From NCBI RefSeq assembly GCF_034258515.1, contig NZ_CP139438.1:2790001-2854000 (forward strand): a stretch of 64,000 nucleotides of DNA, given 5' to 3'. This DNA is from Pseudarthrobacter oxydans (lineage in GTDB: Bacteria > Actinomycetota > Actinomycetes > Actinomycetales > Micrococcaceae). Below the pieces are notes generated by a model. That model was not told the DNA's origin. It saw nothing but the letters and a program-made list of their open reading frames with translations, and did no database searches. This document shows, piece after piece, positions 1 to 11,932 of the stretch; the first letter of the stretch is position 1; each line of letters starts with the position of its first letter. A program made the translations under genes and the position numbers.

Positions 1-280
1 CGAACAGGTGGTCATCCTTCCAGACCACCAGGTGGGCGACGCCGGGCAGCACCGCGGTGGAGCATTCGGGGCAGATGTAGGTTTTCTCGGCGTTTTTGGC
101 GGTCATGGTGCGGACCATCCATTCGCCGTCGGGCGCAGTCTCCCGCCGCACGATGCCGGCACGTGCGCGTTCGAGGTCGAGTTCGGGGACGTCCTGGCCG
201 CCCTTCTTTCCGGCGCCCGCTCTTCCGGACCCGGAACCCTTTCCGGAAACGGGACGGCGGGGGCGGTTGGAGCGCGGCAT
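1..280 (-). CDS. Conserved actinobacterial protein with C-terminal CxxC motif (partial)
   Basis: This is the first 93 codons of a minus-strand gene that runs off the left edge. The N-terminus is basic and disordered, rich in Arg, Gly and Ser. It is followed by an acidic-basic segment and then [10 protein letters not shown]...GVAHLVVW, half of a possible zinc ribbon. The pattern resembles short actinobacterial proteins usually called 'ATP/GTP-binding protein' found next to nucS; no nucleotide-binding motif is visible in this part. It is divergent from nucS, with about 115 bp between the starts. The function is unknown and the assignment rests on context and general pattern. Confidence 0.6.
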   Translation of the reverse strand, partial: MPRSNRPRRPVSGKGSGSGRAGAGKKGGQDVPELDLERARAGIVRRETAPDGEWMVRTMTAKNAEKTYICPECSTAVLPGVAHLVVWKDDHLF

Positions 281-395
281 GCCTCCATTCTGCCCCAGCG
301 GCGGGCCGGCAGGCTCCTCAACCGGCCGGAGCCGGCCGCAGCCGCCCGGACACGGCCGGCGGAGCCTGCACCCGGCAGACGGTAGTCTGTACGGC

Positions 396-1091
396 GTGCG
401 ACTTGTCATAGCCCGATGCTCCGTTGATTACGTTGGCCGGCTCAAAGCCCATCTGCCGCTTGCCACCAGGCTCCTGCTGGTGAAGGCCGACGGCTCCGTC
501 CTGGTCCACTCCGACGGCGGTTCCTACAAACCGCTCAACTGGATGAGCCCGCCGGCCACGCTCAGGGTGATTTCCCCCGAGGACGTGGACCTCGAACTCG
601 GGGTGGTGGAGCAGTGGACCGTCCAGTCCGCCAAAACCGACGACCGGCTCATCATCAACATCCACGAAAAACTCGACGAGTCCTCCCACGACCTCGGCGT
701 GGACCCCGGGCTGATCAAGGACGGCGTGGAAGCGGACCTGCAGCGCCTGCTGGCGGAACAGATTGAAACACTGGGAGCCGGCTACTCCCTCATCCGCCGG
801 GAATACTTCACCGCCATCGGCCCGGTGGACATCCTTGCACGCGACGCTGAGGGCGCCACTGTGGCCATTGAGCTGAAGCGCCGCGGTGACATCGACGGGG
901 TGGAACAGTTGACGCGGTACCTCGAACTGCTCAACCGCGACCCCCTCCTTGCCCCGGTCCGCGGGATTTTTGCGGCCCAGCAAATCAAGCCGCAGGCAAA
1001 GGTCCTTGCCAACGACCGCGGGATCGACTGCGTGACCCTGGACTACGATGCCATGCGCGGCGTTGACGACAGCGAGTCACGGCTTTTCTGA
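396..1091 (+). CDS. nucS: Mismatch-specific endonuclease NucS (EndoMS)
   Basis: The 231-residue product matches the usual length of NucS/EndoMS, which cuts both strands at certain mismatches. It supports the non-canonical mismatch repair of actinobacteria that lack MutS and MutL. I chose the GTG at 396 ([12 protein letters not shown]) because family members begin there; the frame is open further upstream, but that part is low-complexity. The C-terminal RecB-like nuclease core is visible: Asp in GPVDIL near residue 145, then Glu159 and Lys161 in IELKRR. The N-terminal half is the DNA-binding and dimerisation domain. The protein ends in an acidic tail with a terminal LF, which resembles the sliding-clamp-binding end seen in this family; that last point is inference. 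Confidence 0.93.
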   Translation: MRLVIARCSVDYVGRLKAHLPLATRLLLVKADGSVLVHSDGGSYKPLNWMSPPATLRVISPEDVDLELGVVEQWTVQSAKTDDRLIINIHEKLDESSHDLGVDPGLIKDGVEADLQRLLAEQIETLGAGYSLIRREYFTAIGPVDILARDAEGATVAIELKRRGDIDGVEQLTRYLELLNRDPLLAPVRGIFAAQQIKPQAKVLANDRGIDCVTLDYDAMRGVDDSESRLF

Positions 1092-1392
1092 CTGCAGGGC
1101 CAAGGTGTTCAAACCCCGGTTGAATAAGCTCCTGACATGCGCATTAACCTGTCTTTTGCCGAAAATTTGTCCGTTTCCCCGTGCAAACCGTTGACCTGCG
1201 GGAACGGGCATGAAATTCTTGTCTCAGTCTTTGTGTAGGTGTTTTTCATGCTCGCAAGACATGTTGCGAGCGCGAAGCTCCTGCAACGCCGCTTCCCTTT
1301 CCGGGACGGTAATTCAGGATTCTTCTCGCGGAGTGACCAAGGCCGGCACGAGGTGTGCCGATCTTAAAAAGTTCCATAATGAGGAGAAATAA
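1092..1392 (+). promoter_or_regulatory. Long 5' leader and promoter region of the cold-shock gene
   Basis: There are 301 bp without a gene between nucS and the cold-shock gene. A TTGACC at 1191-1196 could be a -35 box, but no convincing -10 follows at the right distance. If it is the promoter, the leader is about 170 nt. It contains a hairpin with a 7-bp stem, CTCGCAA (1251-1257) pairing with TTGCGAG (1264-1270), and AT-rich stretches. A GAGGAG Shine-Dalgarno lies at 1381-1386, just before the start. Long structured leaders are typical of csp genes and can control translation by temperature. That role here is inferred. Confidence 0.5.
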
Positions 1393-1596
1393 ATGGCACA
1401 GGGAACCGTCAAGTGGTTCAACGCTGAAAAGGGCTTCGGCTTCATTACCCCGGATGATTCGGATGGGGACGTTTTTGTCCACTACTCCGAAATCCAGACC
1501 GGCGGCTTCAAGACCCTCGACGAGAACCAGCGCGTTCAGTTCGAAATCGGCCAGGGCGCCAAGGGTCCCCAGGCTACCGGCGTAACGCTGGTCTAG
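1393..1596 (+). CDS. cspA: Cold shock protein, CspA family
   Basis: The 67-residue product is a single cold-shock (OB-fold) domain that binds single-stranded RNA and DNA and acts as an RNA chaperone. RNP1 is seen as KGFGFI (residues 13-18) and RNP2 as VFVHYS (27-32). The N-terminal GTVKWFN signature is intact. Length and composition match the small actinobacterial CspA proteins. The gene has its own strong Shine-Dalgarno (GAGGAG), a long upstream leader and a strong terminator immediately downstream, so it is probably monocistronic. Which csp paralogue it is, and whether it is cold-induced or constitutive, cannot be told from sequence. Confidence 0.96.
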   Translation: MAQGTVKWFNAEKGFGFITPDDSDGDVFVHYSEIQTGGFKTLDENQRVQFEIGQGAKGPQATGVTLV

Positions 1597-1632
1597 TCCC
1601 GCATTCCGGCCGCAGCTGCGGCCGGGCAGCGA

Positions 1633-1672
1633 AACAATGGTCCCCGGCAATTATGCCGGGGACCATTGTTGT
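1633..1672 (+). terminator. Strong, probably bidirectional terminator after cspA
   Basis: A perfect 17-bp stem (1633-1649 with 1654-1670) closes a 4-nt ATTA loop, and the stem has a GC-rich core. The outer base pairs are A-T, so a U-run is supplied on both strands. It lies between the convergent ends of cspA and the DUF2156 gene and should stop transcripts from both. Confidence 0.9.
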
Positions 1673-1684
1673 TAATCAGGACGG

Positions 1685-4246
1685 CTATTTCACCAATTTG
1701 CGCACCAGGCGGGCGCCCTGCGGAAGGGAAAGCCCGGGCAGGTACGCGCGGGTCAATGCCCGGCCGATCGCCGGCAGATACAACGCGTCCTGGTAATACA
1801 GGTAAAGCGCACGGTATTCGGGTTTGAAGCGCGACTTGAATGCGGCCAGGGAGCGGAATCCGTAGACGGGTTCCAGTGCGTGCCCCACGAGGTCGAGTAT
1901 CCGGACCAGGTTGTCCGCTTCGCCTTCACCGGGGGCCTCAGAACGGGGTCCGTCACCGGCAGGGGATTCGGGAAGGCTGGCCAGCGGTGAGCCCGAGAGC
2001 GAGATCACCTCAACCGAACTGCGCAGCTCAAGCACGGCAGAGGCGATGAGGAATTCCATGACCCCGGGAAATCCGTCGGCGCCGCGGCGCATGACGTCGA
2101 GCGTCCTGCTGACCAGGACCCCGCCGTCATAAACCGGCAACCAGCTGGTCACCCCGTGGACCGTGCCGCCGGCATCCACGGCAAGGCAGCACAGCACCTC
2201 CGGGTCGTCGAGCTCGTCGATGCCGCCGAGGGTAAAACCCATTTCGGGAACGGTCTTTCCGGCCGCCCATTCCTCGGAGACCTCGATCAGCTTGGACCGT
2301 AGCGCCGGCGGCAGGGACTGGTACGTTCCCCAAACAGCCTGAACCCCCAGCTTGGCTGCCCTGTTCAGTGCGGTCCGGACGTTCTGCCACTCCTTGCCCT
2401 TGAATTCGAGTTCACGGACGGCCAGCCGGGTCTCCTGGGCAACGGCAACCCTGGAAAAACCGCGTTCCCGCAGCATCGGCCAGAGCGAATCATCGCAGGA
2501 GTAGAGCGCAGGGATGAGGCCTTCGTGGCTGCAGTAGTCAAGGAAACCCTCGGTCACCCGCCCTTGTGCAGTTGGCGGCCCGAAAGCGCCGCCCAGTGTC
2601 AGAGCCACGCTGCCGTGCCGCTGGAACGCCACGGCGCCGCGGCCGTCGGGGCTGAACCAGTACGTGTTGGGTTCCCACAGCGCCATCCAGGACAGGGGTC
2701 CGCCGCCCTGGTGGAGCAGGGCGCGTGCTTTGATCCTGTCCTGCCGTCCGGAGTCGTTGCCGTGGTGGCCGCTGAGCAGGGCCCACCACACGCTGACCAG
2801 CGCGACAACCCAGAACACGGGTCCGGAATAGGCAAAGAGCACCGCTTCCAGGTTGTTCCGGTCGGCGAACACCCGGTGGTAGTACTGCGGGATGGGAACC
2901 GGGACGTACTGGCGCGCAAGCTCTGCAAAGAGCGCCAGGATGCCGCCGTCGCGTAGCAGACCGCCGGCCCAGAACCAGGCCGCCGCGTATGCTCCGGCGA
3001 GGACAAGCCATGTTCCTCCCACGACTGCGGCCAGCGTCCGGCGGGCAGCAGGCCGCGTCTGGACGCGGAACTGGCGCCGGTTGAGCCACAAAAGGACCGC
3101 CAGGAGCAGGGGGACGAACACCAGGGGAAGCACATGGGCAAACGCCGAGGCCATGGGTGTGGCGGACGCGCTGTGCGGCCTGGACGGGATCAGTGCGAAC
3201 AGGGCAAGATAGACGCCGGCAAGGGCTGTGACCGCAAGCTGGATGACTATGGCGATGTTCAGGGCCAGGCGCCGGCCGCGGCGCATGCCGTCCGCACAGA
3301 TCAGCAGCAGGATGACCGGAACCACCGCAAGCGCGAGTCCGAAGGGCCCGGCAAAGCCTGCCCGGCCCGCTTCAAGGCAGGACGACTCCACGGTTGCGCC
3401 GCAGTTGAACTCCAGTTGGCTCAGGGTTGGCATCGGGTTGAGGACTACGTCGCGCAGGAGCGCCAGCGGGCCTGTGGGTGACCTGGCGATTCCGGTGAGG
3501 ATGGGCCCCACCGCAAAGACTGCCACCGTCAGGGCCAGCAGGTTCCGTGCTTCGCGGCCGGTTGACCGGTGCCGGTGGAGCTGGCCGCGATCACCCTGGA
3601 TCCACCAGCCGGCCAGGAGTCCCAGGATGGCACCGATCAGGCCGATCACCGTTTCTGCATGCCCGATGTACAGCACCAGCAGCAGGGAGATGGACAGCAC
3701 AGCTGTCCGGAGCCGCCGTTGCCAGAGGACCGGCAGCCGGCCGGAGGCTGCCAGACCTGCCGCGAGGACTGCAGGGTAGGGTCCGATCAGGATGTCGTCG
3801 GCCATCCGGTCGAGCCACCCGTCCCCCACGTATCCCGCCAGTTGCGTGATCAGCAGGAAGAGCGTTACGGCACCGAACTGTCCTCCGAAAAAGAAGGCGG
3901 CCGCTGCGACGGTTCCCAGTTTCCGCTCGGCAAGCCCCAGCAGCAGGAGGATCATCAGCGACGCGGAAATATAGGCCAGCGGGTTCGTGGCGAAGAAGAG
4001 GCTGGTGAACAGGCACCACCAGTTGCCGGCCCGCAGCCCCGGCCCGCTGACGCCTGCCCCGTCCAGCAACTGCTCCGGGGGCCCGGCAAGGAAACTGCCG
4101 GTGACAGCACCGGTGGCGAGGAACACGAGCAGGACCGCCACTGAGAAGGGCATTGACTTCAGGGCACTGATGGCACGGTCGAGTGTCGGGCGGACCACCG
4201 TTGCCCAGGCGAGCGATCCTGTCCGGACCTTATGTCCCGTTGTCAT
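1685..4246 (-). CDS. MprF-like DUF2156 membrane protein with rhomboid-like N-terminus
   Basis: The 853-residue product has two parts. Residues about 30-230 form a rhomboid-like helical bundle, followed by more membrane segments to about residue 490. The C-terminal part, from about 505, is a soluble DUF2156 domain (FSPDGRGAVAF..., later EEWAAGK, DVMRRGADG). DUF2156 is the GNAT-fold catalytic half of MprF, which transfers aminoacyl groups from tRNA to phosphatidylglycerol. The protein probably modifies membrane lipids or related envelope molecules; donor and acceptor are unknown. The rhomboid-like part lacks the GxSG serine motif, with GPYP near residue 155 at the expected place, so it is unlikely to be a protease. 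Its start overlaps the esterase stop by ATGA, indicating translational coupling. Confidence 0.8.
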   Translation of the reverse strand: MTTGHKVRTGSLAWATVVRPTLDRAISALKSMPFSVAVLLVFLATGAVTGSFLAGPPEQLLDGAGVSGPGLRAGNWWCLFTSLFFATNPLAYISASLMILLLLGLAERKLGTVAAAAFFFGGQFGAVTLFLLITQLAGYVGDGWLDRMADDILIGPYPAVLAAGLAASGRLPVLWQRRLRTAVLSISLLLVLYIGHAETVIGLIGAILGLLAGWWIQGDRGQLHRHRSTGREARNLLALTVAVFAVGPILTGIARSPTGPLALLRDVVLNPMPTLSQLEFNCGATVESSCLEAGRAGFAGPFGLALAVVPVILLLICADGMRRGRRLALNIAIVIQLAVTALAGVYLALFALIPSRPHSASATPMASAFAHVLPLVFVPLLLAVLLWLNRRQFRVQTRPAARRTLAAVVGGTWLVLAGAYAAAWFWAGGLLRDGGILALFAELARQYVPVPIPQYYHRVFADRNNLEAVLFAYSGPVFWVVALVSVWWALLSGHHGNDSGRQDRIKARALLHQGGGPLSWMALWEPNTYWFSPDGRGAVAFQRHGSVALTLGGAFGPPTAQGRVTEGFLDYCSHEGLIPALYSCDDSLWPMLRERGFSRVAVAQETRLAVRELEFKGKEWQNVRTALNRAAKLGVQAVWGTYQSLPPALRSKLIEVSEEWAAGKTVPEMGFTLGGIDELDDPEVLCCLAVDAGGTVHGVTSWLPVYDGGVLVSRTLDVMRRGADGFPGVMEFLIASAVLELRSSVEVISLSGSPLASLPESPAGDGPRSEAPGEGEADNLVRILDLVGHALEPVYGFRSLAAFKSRFKPEYRALYLYYQDALYLPAIGRALTRAYLPGLSLPQGARLVRKLVK

Positions 4247-5568
4247 TGCCCCATCCCCCAGCGGGCGGCCAGGAACTCCAGGGCATCGGCAAGGCGCTTG
4301 GAGGACGTGTCCCAGGAGTGGCCTGTTTGTTCCACCTCGTAGGCGCGGACGTCAAAGCCGGCCTCCCGTGCCGCGGCGGCCAGAGTACGGAGATAACCCA
4401 CAAATTCTGGGTCGTTCTGTCCGGCAGTCAAGTACAGGCCGCTGGATTCGAAGCGCTGTTCCTTCATGATGGCCAGGGGGGTTTGCCGCTCAAATTCCTC
4501 CGGCCTCCCCGGAAAGGCAGCGTCAATGGTTTTTTGCCGCTCCTTGGCGATGGCCGGTTCAGCTTCCCCGGAGAACGAAAGGACAGCCGGAAAGAGATCC
4601 GGGTGCCGGGTTCCCATCTGCAGGGCACAGGTGCCGCCAAAGGAAAAGCCGCCAATGGCCCACCGACTATGGTTGGTGTCCACGGCCAGGGTGGAACTGA
4701 TCCAGGCCGGCACGTCATGTGACAAGTAGGTGTCAGCCTGCGCTATCTGGCTGTCCATGCACATGGTGTTGGCAGACTGCGAGCCGTTGGGATCGGGGAT
4801 CACCACCACCGGTGCCAGGCCGCCGTGCGCCGCCGCAAAGGAATTCATGTGCCCGCCCAGGGCACCGCCGGTCAGCCAGTCCGCGGGGCCGCCCGGCTGT
4901 CCGGCGATCAGGACCAGCACCGGCAGGGCTGGCCGGTTTTTGGCGAAGTAGGCGGGCGGCAGGTAGATGTACGCGTCCCGGGCGCTCATCCCGGACTTTT
5001 CCCCCGGGATGAAGGCCTTCCGCAGCTCGCCTTCGGCAGGGACGTCCCCTTGCGGCACCCACCCGCGGAGGGTAGCGCCGTCGGACTGTCCCGGCTGCCG
5101 CATCAGCTCCTGCTCCAGCGTCGGGATCCTCGCGAGTGCTGTGCCGAAGAGATCGCTGACCGTCTTGTTGAGGCCAAAATAGGCGTTGATCTGCACTGCC
5201 GAAAGTGCCGTCACCAAAAGGGCGGCCACCAACCCGGCCGCACGCCGGCGCCACGTGTTTCGGGGCATCCTCAGGAGGAGGAGGATCAGGGCGGCCACGC
5301 CGGGCACCACCCACAGGAGGACGGTATCGGGAATGTTCTCCGGGAAGATCGAGAAGACGTTGATGAGAGCCCAGTGGATGGAAGCCACGAGGGCGAAGGC
5401 GGCAGCCGCGGCCGCAATGACTTTCAAGAACCAGCTCCGCCTGGCGACGGCGGACGGGGGCAGCAGCAGGTACGCGGCACCGGCCACCCCAAGGCCGAGG
5501 GAAGCCCAATATAGCGGCCCGTCGATGAGCCGGATGTCGAAGAACCAGTCCACGTTGGCTAGCGCCAA
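4243..5568 (-). CDS. Membrane-anchored alpha/beta-hydrolase (esterase D/mycolyltransferase-like)
   Basis: The 441-residue protein has about four N-terminal membrane segments (residues 18-125) and then an extracytoplasmic alpha/beta-hydrolase domain of the putative esterase/antigen 85-like family. The nucleophile is Ser309 in GGFSFGG. A likely acid is Asp386 in GQNDPEF and the histidine is His417 in TGHSWD, so the triad looks complete. The arrangement resembles actinobacterial proteins that act on envelope esters, but the substrate is unknown, and mycolic acids are not expected in this group. The gene overlaps the downstream MprF-like gene by 4 bp and starts 9 bp inside the end of the DUF2550 gene, so the three probably work together at the membrane. 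Confidence 0.82.
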   Translation of the reverse strand: MALANVDWFFDIRLIDGPLYWASLGLGVAGAAYLLLPPSAVARRSWFLKVIAAAAAAFALVASIHWALINVFSIFPENIPDTVLLWVVPGVAALILLLLRMPRNTWRRRAAGLVAALLVTALSAVQINAYFGLNKTVSDLFGTALARIPTLEQELMRQPGQSDGATLRGWVPQGDVPAEGELRKAFIPGEKSGMSARDAYIYLPPAYFAKNRPALPVLVLIAGQPGGPADWLTGGALGGHMNSFAAAHGGLAPVVVIPDPNGSQSANTMCMDSQIAQADTYLSHDVPAWISSTLAVDTNHSRWAIGGFSFGGTCALQMGTRHPDLFPAVLSFSGEAEPAIAKERQKTIDAAFPGRPEEFERQTPLAIMKEQRFESSGLYLTAGQNDPEFVGYLRTLAAAAREAGFDVRAYEVEQTGHSWDTSSKRLADALEFLAARWGMGQ

Positions 5569-5987
5569 GTCCCAATGCCGATGACCGGGCCGGCTTCCAG
5601 CCAGGAAGAGAGGCCCGTGTAGGCGTCGAAGTTCATGGCGAGGCGCATGTCCTGGCCTTCGTACCGCAGTTCAACAATGACGACGTCGGGCTGCACCTTG
5701 ACAGCCTCGGCCTCCGTGGGCGTCCGTCGGCCGAGCAGTTCCAGGGAATGCCGTTTGAACTTGTGCTTTGGCCGCACGCTAAGGGAGAGCAGCCGGAACC
5801 ATTCAAGGTCGTTGTCCTGATAACGACAAACCCCCATCTGCCAGCTGTTTCCAGCCATGCAAATGGAGGCGTCCACCGTGCCGAGGGCACGCCGCAGATT
5901 GAAGCGGCGCACCCCCGAAAGGCACAGTGCAAATATCAGCAATCCAAAAGCGACTGCCAAGGCGATGAACAGACCCGGTGCGTCCAT
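5559..5987 (-). CDS. DUF2550 membrane protein
   Basis: The 142-residue protein has one N-terminal membrane helix (residues 4-24, LFIALAVAFGLLIFALCL) followed by a soluble domain with WQMGVCRYQDNDLEWFRLLSL, typical of DUF2550. Genes for this family commonly follow atpC in actinobacteria. I chose the ATG at 5987, which lies 10 bp after the atpC stop; the longer open frame would overlap atpC heavily. Its 3' end overlaps the esterase start by 10 bp. The function is unknown. The position suggests co-transcription with the end of the ATP synthase operon. Confidence 0.8.
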   Translation of the reverse strand: MDAPGLFIALAVAFGLLIFALCLSGVRRFNLRRALGTVDASICMAGNSWQMGVCRYQDNDLEWFRLLSLSVRPKHKFKRHSLELLGRRTPTEAEAVKVQPDVVIVELRYEGQDMRLAMNFDAYTGLSSWLEAGPVIGIGTWR

Positions 5988-5997
5988 CAAAGTGATG

Positions 5998-6282
5998 CTA
6001 GCGGATCCCAGCGGTAGCCGAGCCGCCCAGCTGGGCGTTGTCAGCAACGATAACCACACGGTTGTTGTCGACGGAGAAGAACCCGCCGTCAACCTCTACC
6101 GCAATCCGGTCTCCCGAAACCGGCTGGATGGCCAGTTCACCCTCGGCCAGGATCGCCAGCAGGGGCGAGTGGCCGGGCAGGATTCCGATTTCACCATCGC
6201 TGGTGCGGGCCTTGACCATCTTGGCCGCTCCGGACCACACAAAGTGGTCCGCTGCGACAATCTCAACCTCAAGCTCAGCCAT
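5998..6282 (-). CDS. atpC: F1Fo ATP synthase epsilon subunit
   Basis: The 94-residue product is the short actinobacterial form of the epsilon subunit: the beta-sandwich domain (LPGHSPLLAIL, VDGGFFSVDNNRV) without most of the C-terminal helical pair. It sits in the central stalk and couples rotation to catalysis. Loss of the C-terminal helices means that helix-mediated inhibition of ATP hydrolysis is reduced or absent. The start lies 1 bp after the atpD stop. It is the last subunit gene of the operon. Confidence 0.95.
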   Translation of the reverse strand: MAELEVEIVAADHFVWSGAAKMVKARTSDGEIGILPGHSPLLAILAEGELAIQPVSGDRIAVEVDGGFFSVDNNRVVIVADNAQLGGSATAGIR

Positions 6283-6283
6283 A

Positions 6284-8712
<2,429 letters not shown>

Positions 8713-8784
8713 ACTTATCCTTTCCTAACATTCCTTAGACCGGATGCGCCGGGCCCTTGGGCCCGGCACATCCGGCCAGCGGAA

Positions 8785-10422
8785 CTAGCGCTTCTGCTTG
8801 ACGATTTTTTCCTGGTCGACTTCGCCCTCGGAGATGGCTTCATGCTCCTCGTGGCCGGCGCCTACCAAGCGGTCGTCGCCCTCGCCGAAGAAACCCTTCT
8901 TGAAGTCCACGATGGCGGACTTCAGGGCTGCTGCGGTGTCGTCGTCCAGCACATTGGTCTGCGCCAGCGTGGTGAGGATCGAGGACTTGTGCGTCAGGTG
9001 CTCCAGGAACTCGGACTCGAAGCGGCTGATGTCCTCAACCGGAACGTCGTCCAGGTAGCCGTTGGTGCCGGCCCAGATGGACACAACCTGGTTCTCCACC
9101 GGGAACGGCGAGTACTGGCCCTGCTTGAGCAGTTCCATCAGGCGGGCGCCACGGGTCAGCTGCTGGCGGGATGCGGCATCCAGGTCCGACGCGAACATGG
9201 CGAATGCCTGCATGTCGCGGTACTGGGCCAGATCCAGCTTCAACGTACCGGAGACCTTCTTCATGGACTTCACCTGTGCGGCGCCGCCCACGCGGGAAAC
9301 GGACACACCAACGTCGACAGCGGGGCGCTGGTTGGCGTTGAAGAGGTCCGACTGGAGGAAGATCTGGCCGTCGGTGATGGAGATGACGTTGGTCGGGATG
9401 TAGGCGGACACGTCGTTCGCCTTGGTCTCGATCAGCGGCAGGCCCGTCATGGAACCGGCACCCAGTTCGTCGGACAGTTTTGCACAACGCTCCAGCAGGC
9501 GGGAGTGCAGGTAGAACACGTCGCCCGGGTAGGCTTCGCGGCCCGGCGGGCGGCGGAGCAGCAGCGACACTGCACGGTAGGCCTCGGCCTGCTTGGAGAG
9601 GTCATCGAACACGATGAGGACGTGCTTGCCGCCGTACATCCAGTGCTGGCCGATAGCGGAACCTGCATACGGTGCCAGGTACTTGAAGCCTGCGGGGTCG
9701 GATGCCGGAGACGCCACGATAGTGGTGTACTCCAGTGCGCCGTTGTCCTCGAGGGTCTGGCGGATGGCGGCGATGGTGGACGCCTTCTGACCGATGGCCA
9801 CGTAGATGCAGCGGACCTGCTTGGTCACATCGCCCGAAGCCCAGTTGGCCTTCTGGTTGATGATGGTGTCGATCGCAATGGCCGACTTGCCGGTCTGGCG
9901 GTCGCCAATGATGAGCTGGCGCTGGCCGCGGCCGATCGGGATCATGGCGTCGATGGCCTTGAGTCCGGTCTGCATCGGCTCGTGCACCGATTTGCGCTGG
10001 GTCACGCCGGGAGCCTGGAGCTCCAGCGCGCGGGTGGTTTCGGCCTTGATCTCGCCGAGGTCGTCGATGGGCGTGCCCAGCGGGTCGACAACGCGGCCAA
10101 GGAAGGCGTCGCCCACGGGAACGGACAGAACCTGTCCGGTGCGGTGGACTTCCTGGCCTTCTTCGATGCCGGTGAAGTCGCCGAGGATGATGACGCCGAT
10201 TTCGCGGACGTCGAGGTTCTGGGCCAGGCCCAGCGTGCCGTCCTCAAAGCGAAGCAGCTCGTTCGCCATGACCGAGGGAAGGCCCTCAACACGGGCGATG
10301 CCGTCACCAGCGGTAGATACGCGGCCGACCTCTACGCGTTCTGCGTTTCCGGGTTCGTAGGACGCCGCGAACTCGTTCAGCGCAATACGGACGTCGTCGG
10401 CGTTGATGGTCAATTCGGCCAT
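8785..10422 (-). CDS. atpA: F1Fo ATP synthase alpha subunit
   Basis: The 545-residue non-catalytic nucleotide-binding subunit. Walker A is GDRQTGKS at residues 173-180. The N-terminal crown ([18 protein letters not shown]) and the conserved [17 protein letters not shown] region are intact. The C-terminus carries an extra charged tail ending in KIVKQKR, longer than in E. coli but common in actinobacteria. It is located after atpH with an ordinary gap of 79 bp. Confidence 0.96.
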   Translation of the reverse strand: MAELTINADDVRIALNEFAASYEPGNAERVEVGRVSTAGDGIARVEGLPSVMANELLRFEDGTLGLAQNLDVREIGVIILGDFTGIEEGQEVHRTGQVLSVPVGDAFLGRVVDPLGTPIDDLGEIKAETTRALELQAPGVTQRKSVHEPMQTGLKAIDAMIPIGRGQRQLIIGDRQTGKSAIAIDTIINQKANWASGDVTKQVRCIYVAIGQKASTIAAIRQTLEDNGALEYTTIVASPASDPAGFKYLAPYAGSAIGQHWMYGGKHVLIVFDDLSKQAEAYRAVSLLLRRPPGREAYPGDVFYLHSRLLERCAKLSDELGAGSMTGLPLIETKANDVSAYIPTNVISITDGQIFLQSDLFNANQRPAVDVGVSVSRVGGAAQVKSMKKVSGTLKLDLAQYRDMQAFAMFASDLDAASRQQLTRGARLMELLKQGQYSPFPVENQVVSIWAGTNGYLDDVPVEDISRFESEFLEHLTHKSSILTTLAQTNVLDDDTAAALKSAIVDFKKGFFGEGDDRLVGAGHEEHEAISEGEVDQEKIVKQKR

Positions 10423-10501
10423 CTGCAGTCCCTGCTCTCCTGTTTTGTGATCACCGTTTCCGGTGACCGGGGTTTCTATCAGTTAGGTTGTGCTTGTCCG
10501 G

Positions 10502-11329
10502 CTAGCCGGCCAGCTGGCGCTGCAATTGGCCCAGCCTGGCGAGGACCGAAGCGTCGAGCACTTCGTCACCAACCTGGACACGGATGCCGCCAATAAGTGA
10601 CGGGTCAACATTGAGGTTGACCTTCAGTTCCCGCCCGTACATGGCATTCAGGCCCGCCTGGAGGCGGTCAAGCTGCGTCTGCGTCAGGGGACGGGTCACG
10701 CTGACCGTTGCAATCCAGCGCTGCTGCCGCTTGGCCGCCAGTTCGGCGAACCGCTGAACCAGCCGCGTGGGCTTGATGCCGCGGGGCTGGGTGACGGCCT
10801 GCGAGATGAGGACTTTAGCTTCCTCGCTTGCAGCTGGCACCAGCTTCGCGGCCAGTGTGGCCTTGGCCGCAGCACTGGCCTGTGGTTCGGACAGAGCACG
10901 TTGCACCTCGTGGCTGGAGGCAACGGCCTGGTTGAAGGAGAACAGATCGTTTTCCAGTTCTTCCAGGCCAGTGATTCCGGAGGCAGAAACGGCCGACTTG
11001 TTTTCAGCAACGGAAATGACCACCGTTGCGGCAAGAGTCTCGAGTGCATCGCCGATGTCACGGGCCGTTGCCCAGCGCGAGCTGGCCAGTCCGCCCGCGA
11101 TCTCTGCAGCATCAGCGGAGACTTTCCCGCCAACCAGCTGCTTGACCAGCGCCGACTTTTCGTCACCGTTGCGGGACGGGTCAGTCAGGGCGCGGCGCAA
11201 GCCAGCCGAGCTGTCCACCATTCCCAGAATTCCGAAGAGTTCCTTTGCCAGCTGCAGCGACGCGGTGGGAAGTTTGGCTTCCAACTCTGCCAGCGCTGTT
11301 GCCAGCGATTCGCTCGATACGCCTGCCAT
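10502..11329 (-). CDS. atpH: F1Fo ATP synthase delta subunit
   Basis: The 275-residue peripheral-stalk subunit that connects the b subunits to the top of F1. It is longer than the roughly 180-residue E. coli delta, as usual in high-GC Gram-positives. The signature at the C-terminus (VNLNVDPSLIGGIRVQVGDEVLDASVLARLGQLQRQL) is the conserved delta motif. Its start codon shares one base with the atpF stop (TAATG), so translation is coupled. Confidence 0.95.
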   Translation of the reverse strand: MAGVSSESLATALAELEAKLPTASLQLAKELFGILGMVDSSAGLRRALTDPSRNGDEKSALVKQLVGGKVSADAAEIAGGLASSRWATARDIGDALETLAATVVISVAENKSAVSASGITGLEELENDLFSFNQAVASSHEVQRALSEPQASAAAKATLAAKLVPAASEEAKVLISQAVTQPRGIKPTRLVQRFAELAAKRQQRWIATVSVTRPLTQTQLDRLQAGLNAMYGRELKVNLNVDPSLIGGIRVQVGDEVLDASVLARLGQLQRQLAG

Positions 11330-11880
11330 TACTTAGCTGCACCTGCGTTCTGGGTCTCCAGATCTGCCAGGAAACGGTCCACGACCCGTGCTGCACGCTC
11401 GTCGTCGCTGAGCGCTTCGCCGACAATCCGGCCCGCCAGGGTGGTGGCCAGGGTGCCGACCTCGGAACGCAGGGACACAACGGCCGCCTGGCGCTCGGAC
11501 TCGATCTGTGCGTGGGCCTGGGCCGTGATGCGGGCAGACTCTGCAGCTGCCTTCTCCTTGAGATCCGCGAGGATCTGGGCACCTTCGGCGCGGGCTTCCT
11601 CACGGATGCGGTTGGCTTCGGCGCGGGCGTCGGTCAGCTGCTGCTTGTACTCTTCGAGTGCAGCAGACGCCTCAGCCTGGGCCTTTTCAGCCTTTGCAAT
11701 GCCGCCTTCGATGGCCTCGGCACGCTCGGCGAAGGTCTTTTCGAACATCGGGACAACGAACTTGACCACGATGAAAAAGAGGATGGCAAAGCCCACGAAA
11801 ACAACGCCCATTTCCCAGATATTGGGAACCAGGGGGTTGACTTCGCCCTCAGTGGCGGCTGAGATGATCAGCTGATTCAT
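11329..11880 (-). CDS. atpF: F1Fo ATP synthase b subunit
   Basis: The 183-residue b subunit has one membrane helix (residues about 22-45, MGVVFVGFAILFFIVVKFVVP) followed by a long charged coiled coil rich in Ala, Glu and Arg (about 50-165). That coil forms the peripheral stalk. It overlaps atpH by one base. Confidence 0.95.
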   Translation of the reverse strand: MNQLIISAATEGEVNPLVPNIWEMGVVFVGFAILFFIVVKFVVPMFEKTFAERAEAIEGGIAKAEKAQAEASAALEEYKQQLTDARAEANRIREEARAEGAQILADLKEKAAAESARITAQAHAQIESERQAAVVSLRSEVGTLATTLAGRIVGEALSDDERAARVVDRFLADLETQNAGAAK

Positions 11881-11932
11881 ATTTCACCCGTCCTTATCTA
11901 CTCGGTTCTGTAAGTTCGCTTCGCTCTAAGGA

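Noticed and set aside
8842..10596. Open frame of about 580 codons opposite atpA and atpH
   Set aside because: Shadow of atpA; the composition is Gly/Val/His-rich without motifs.
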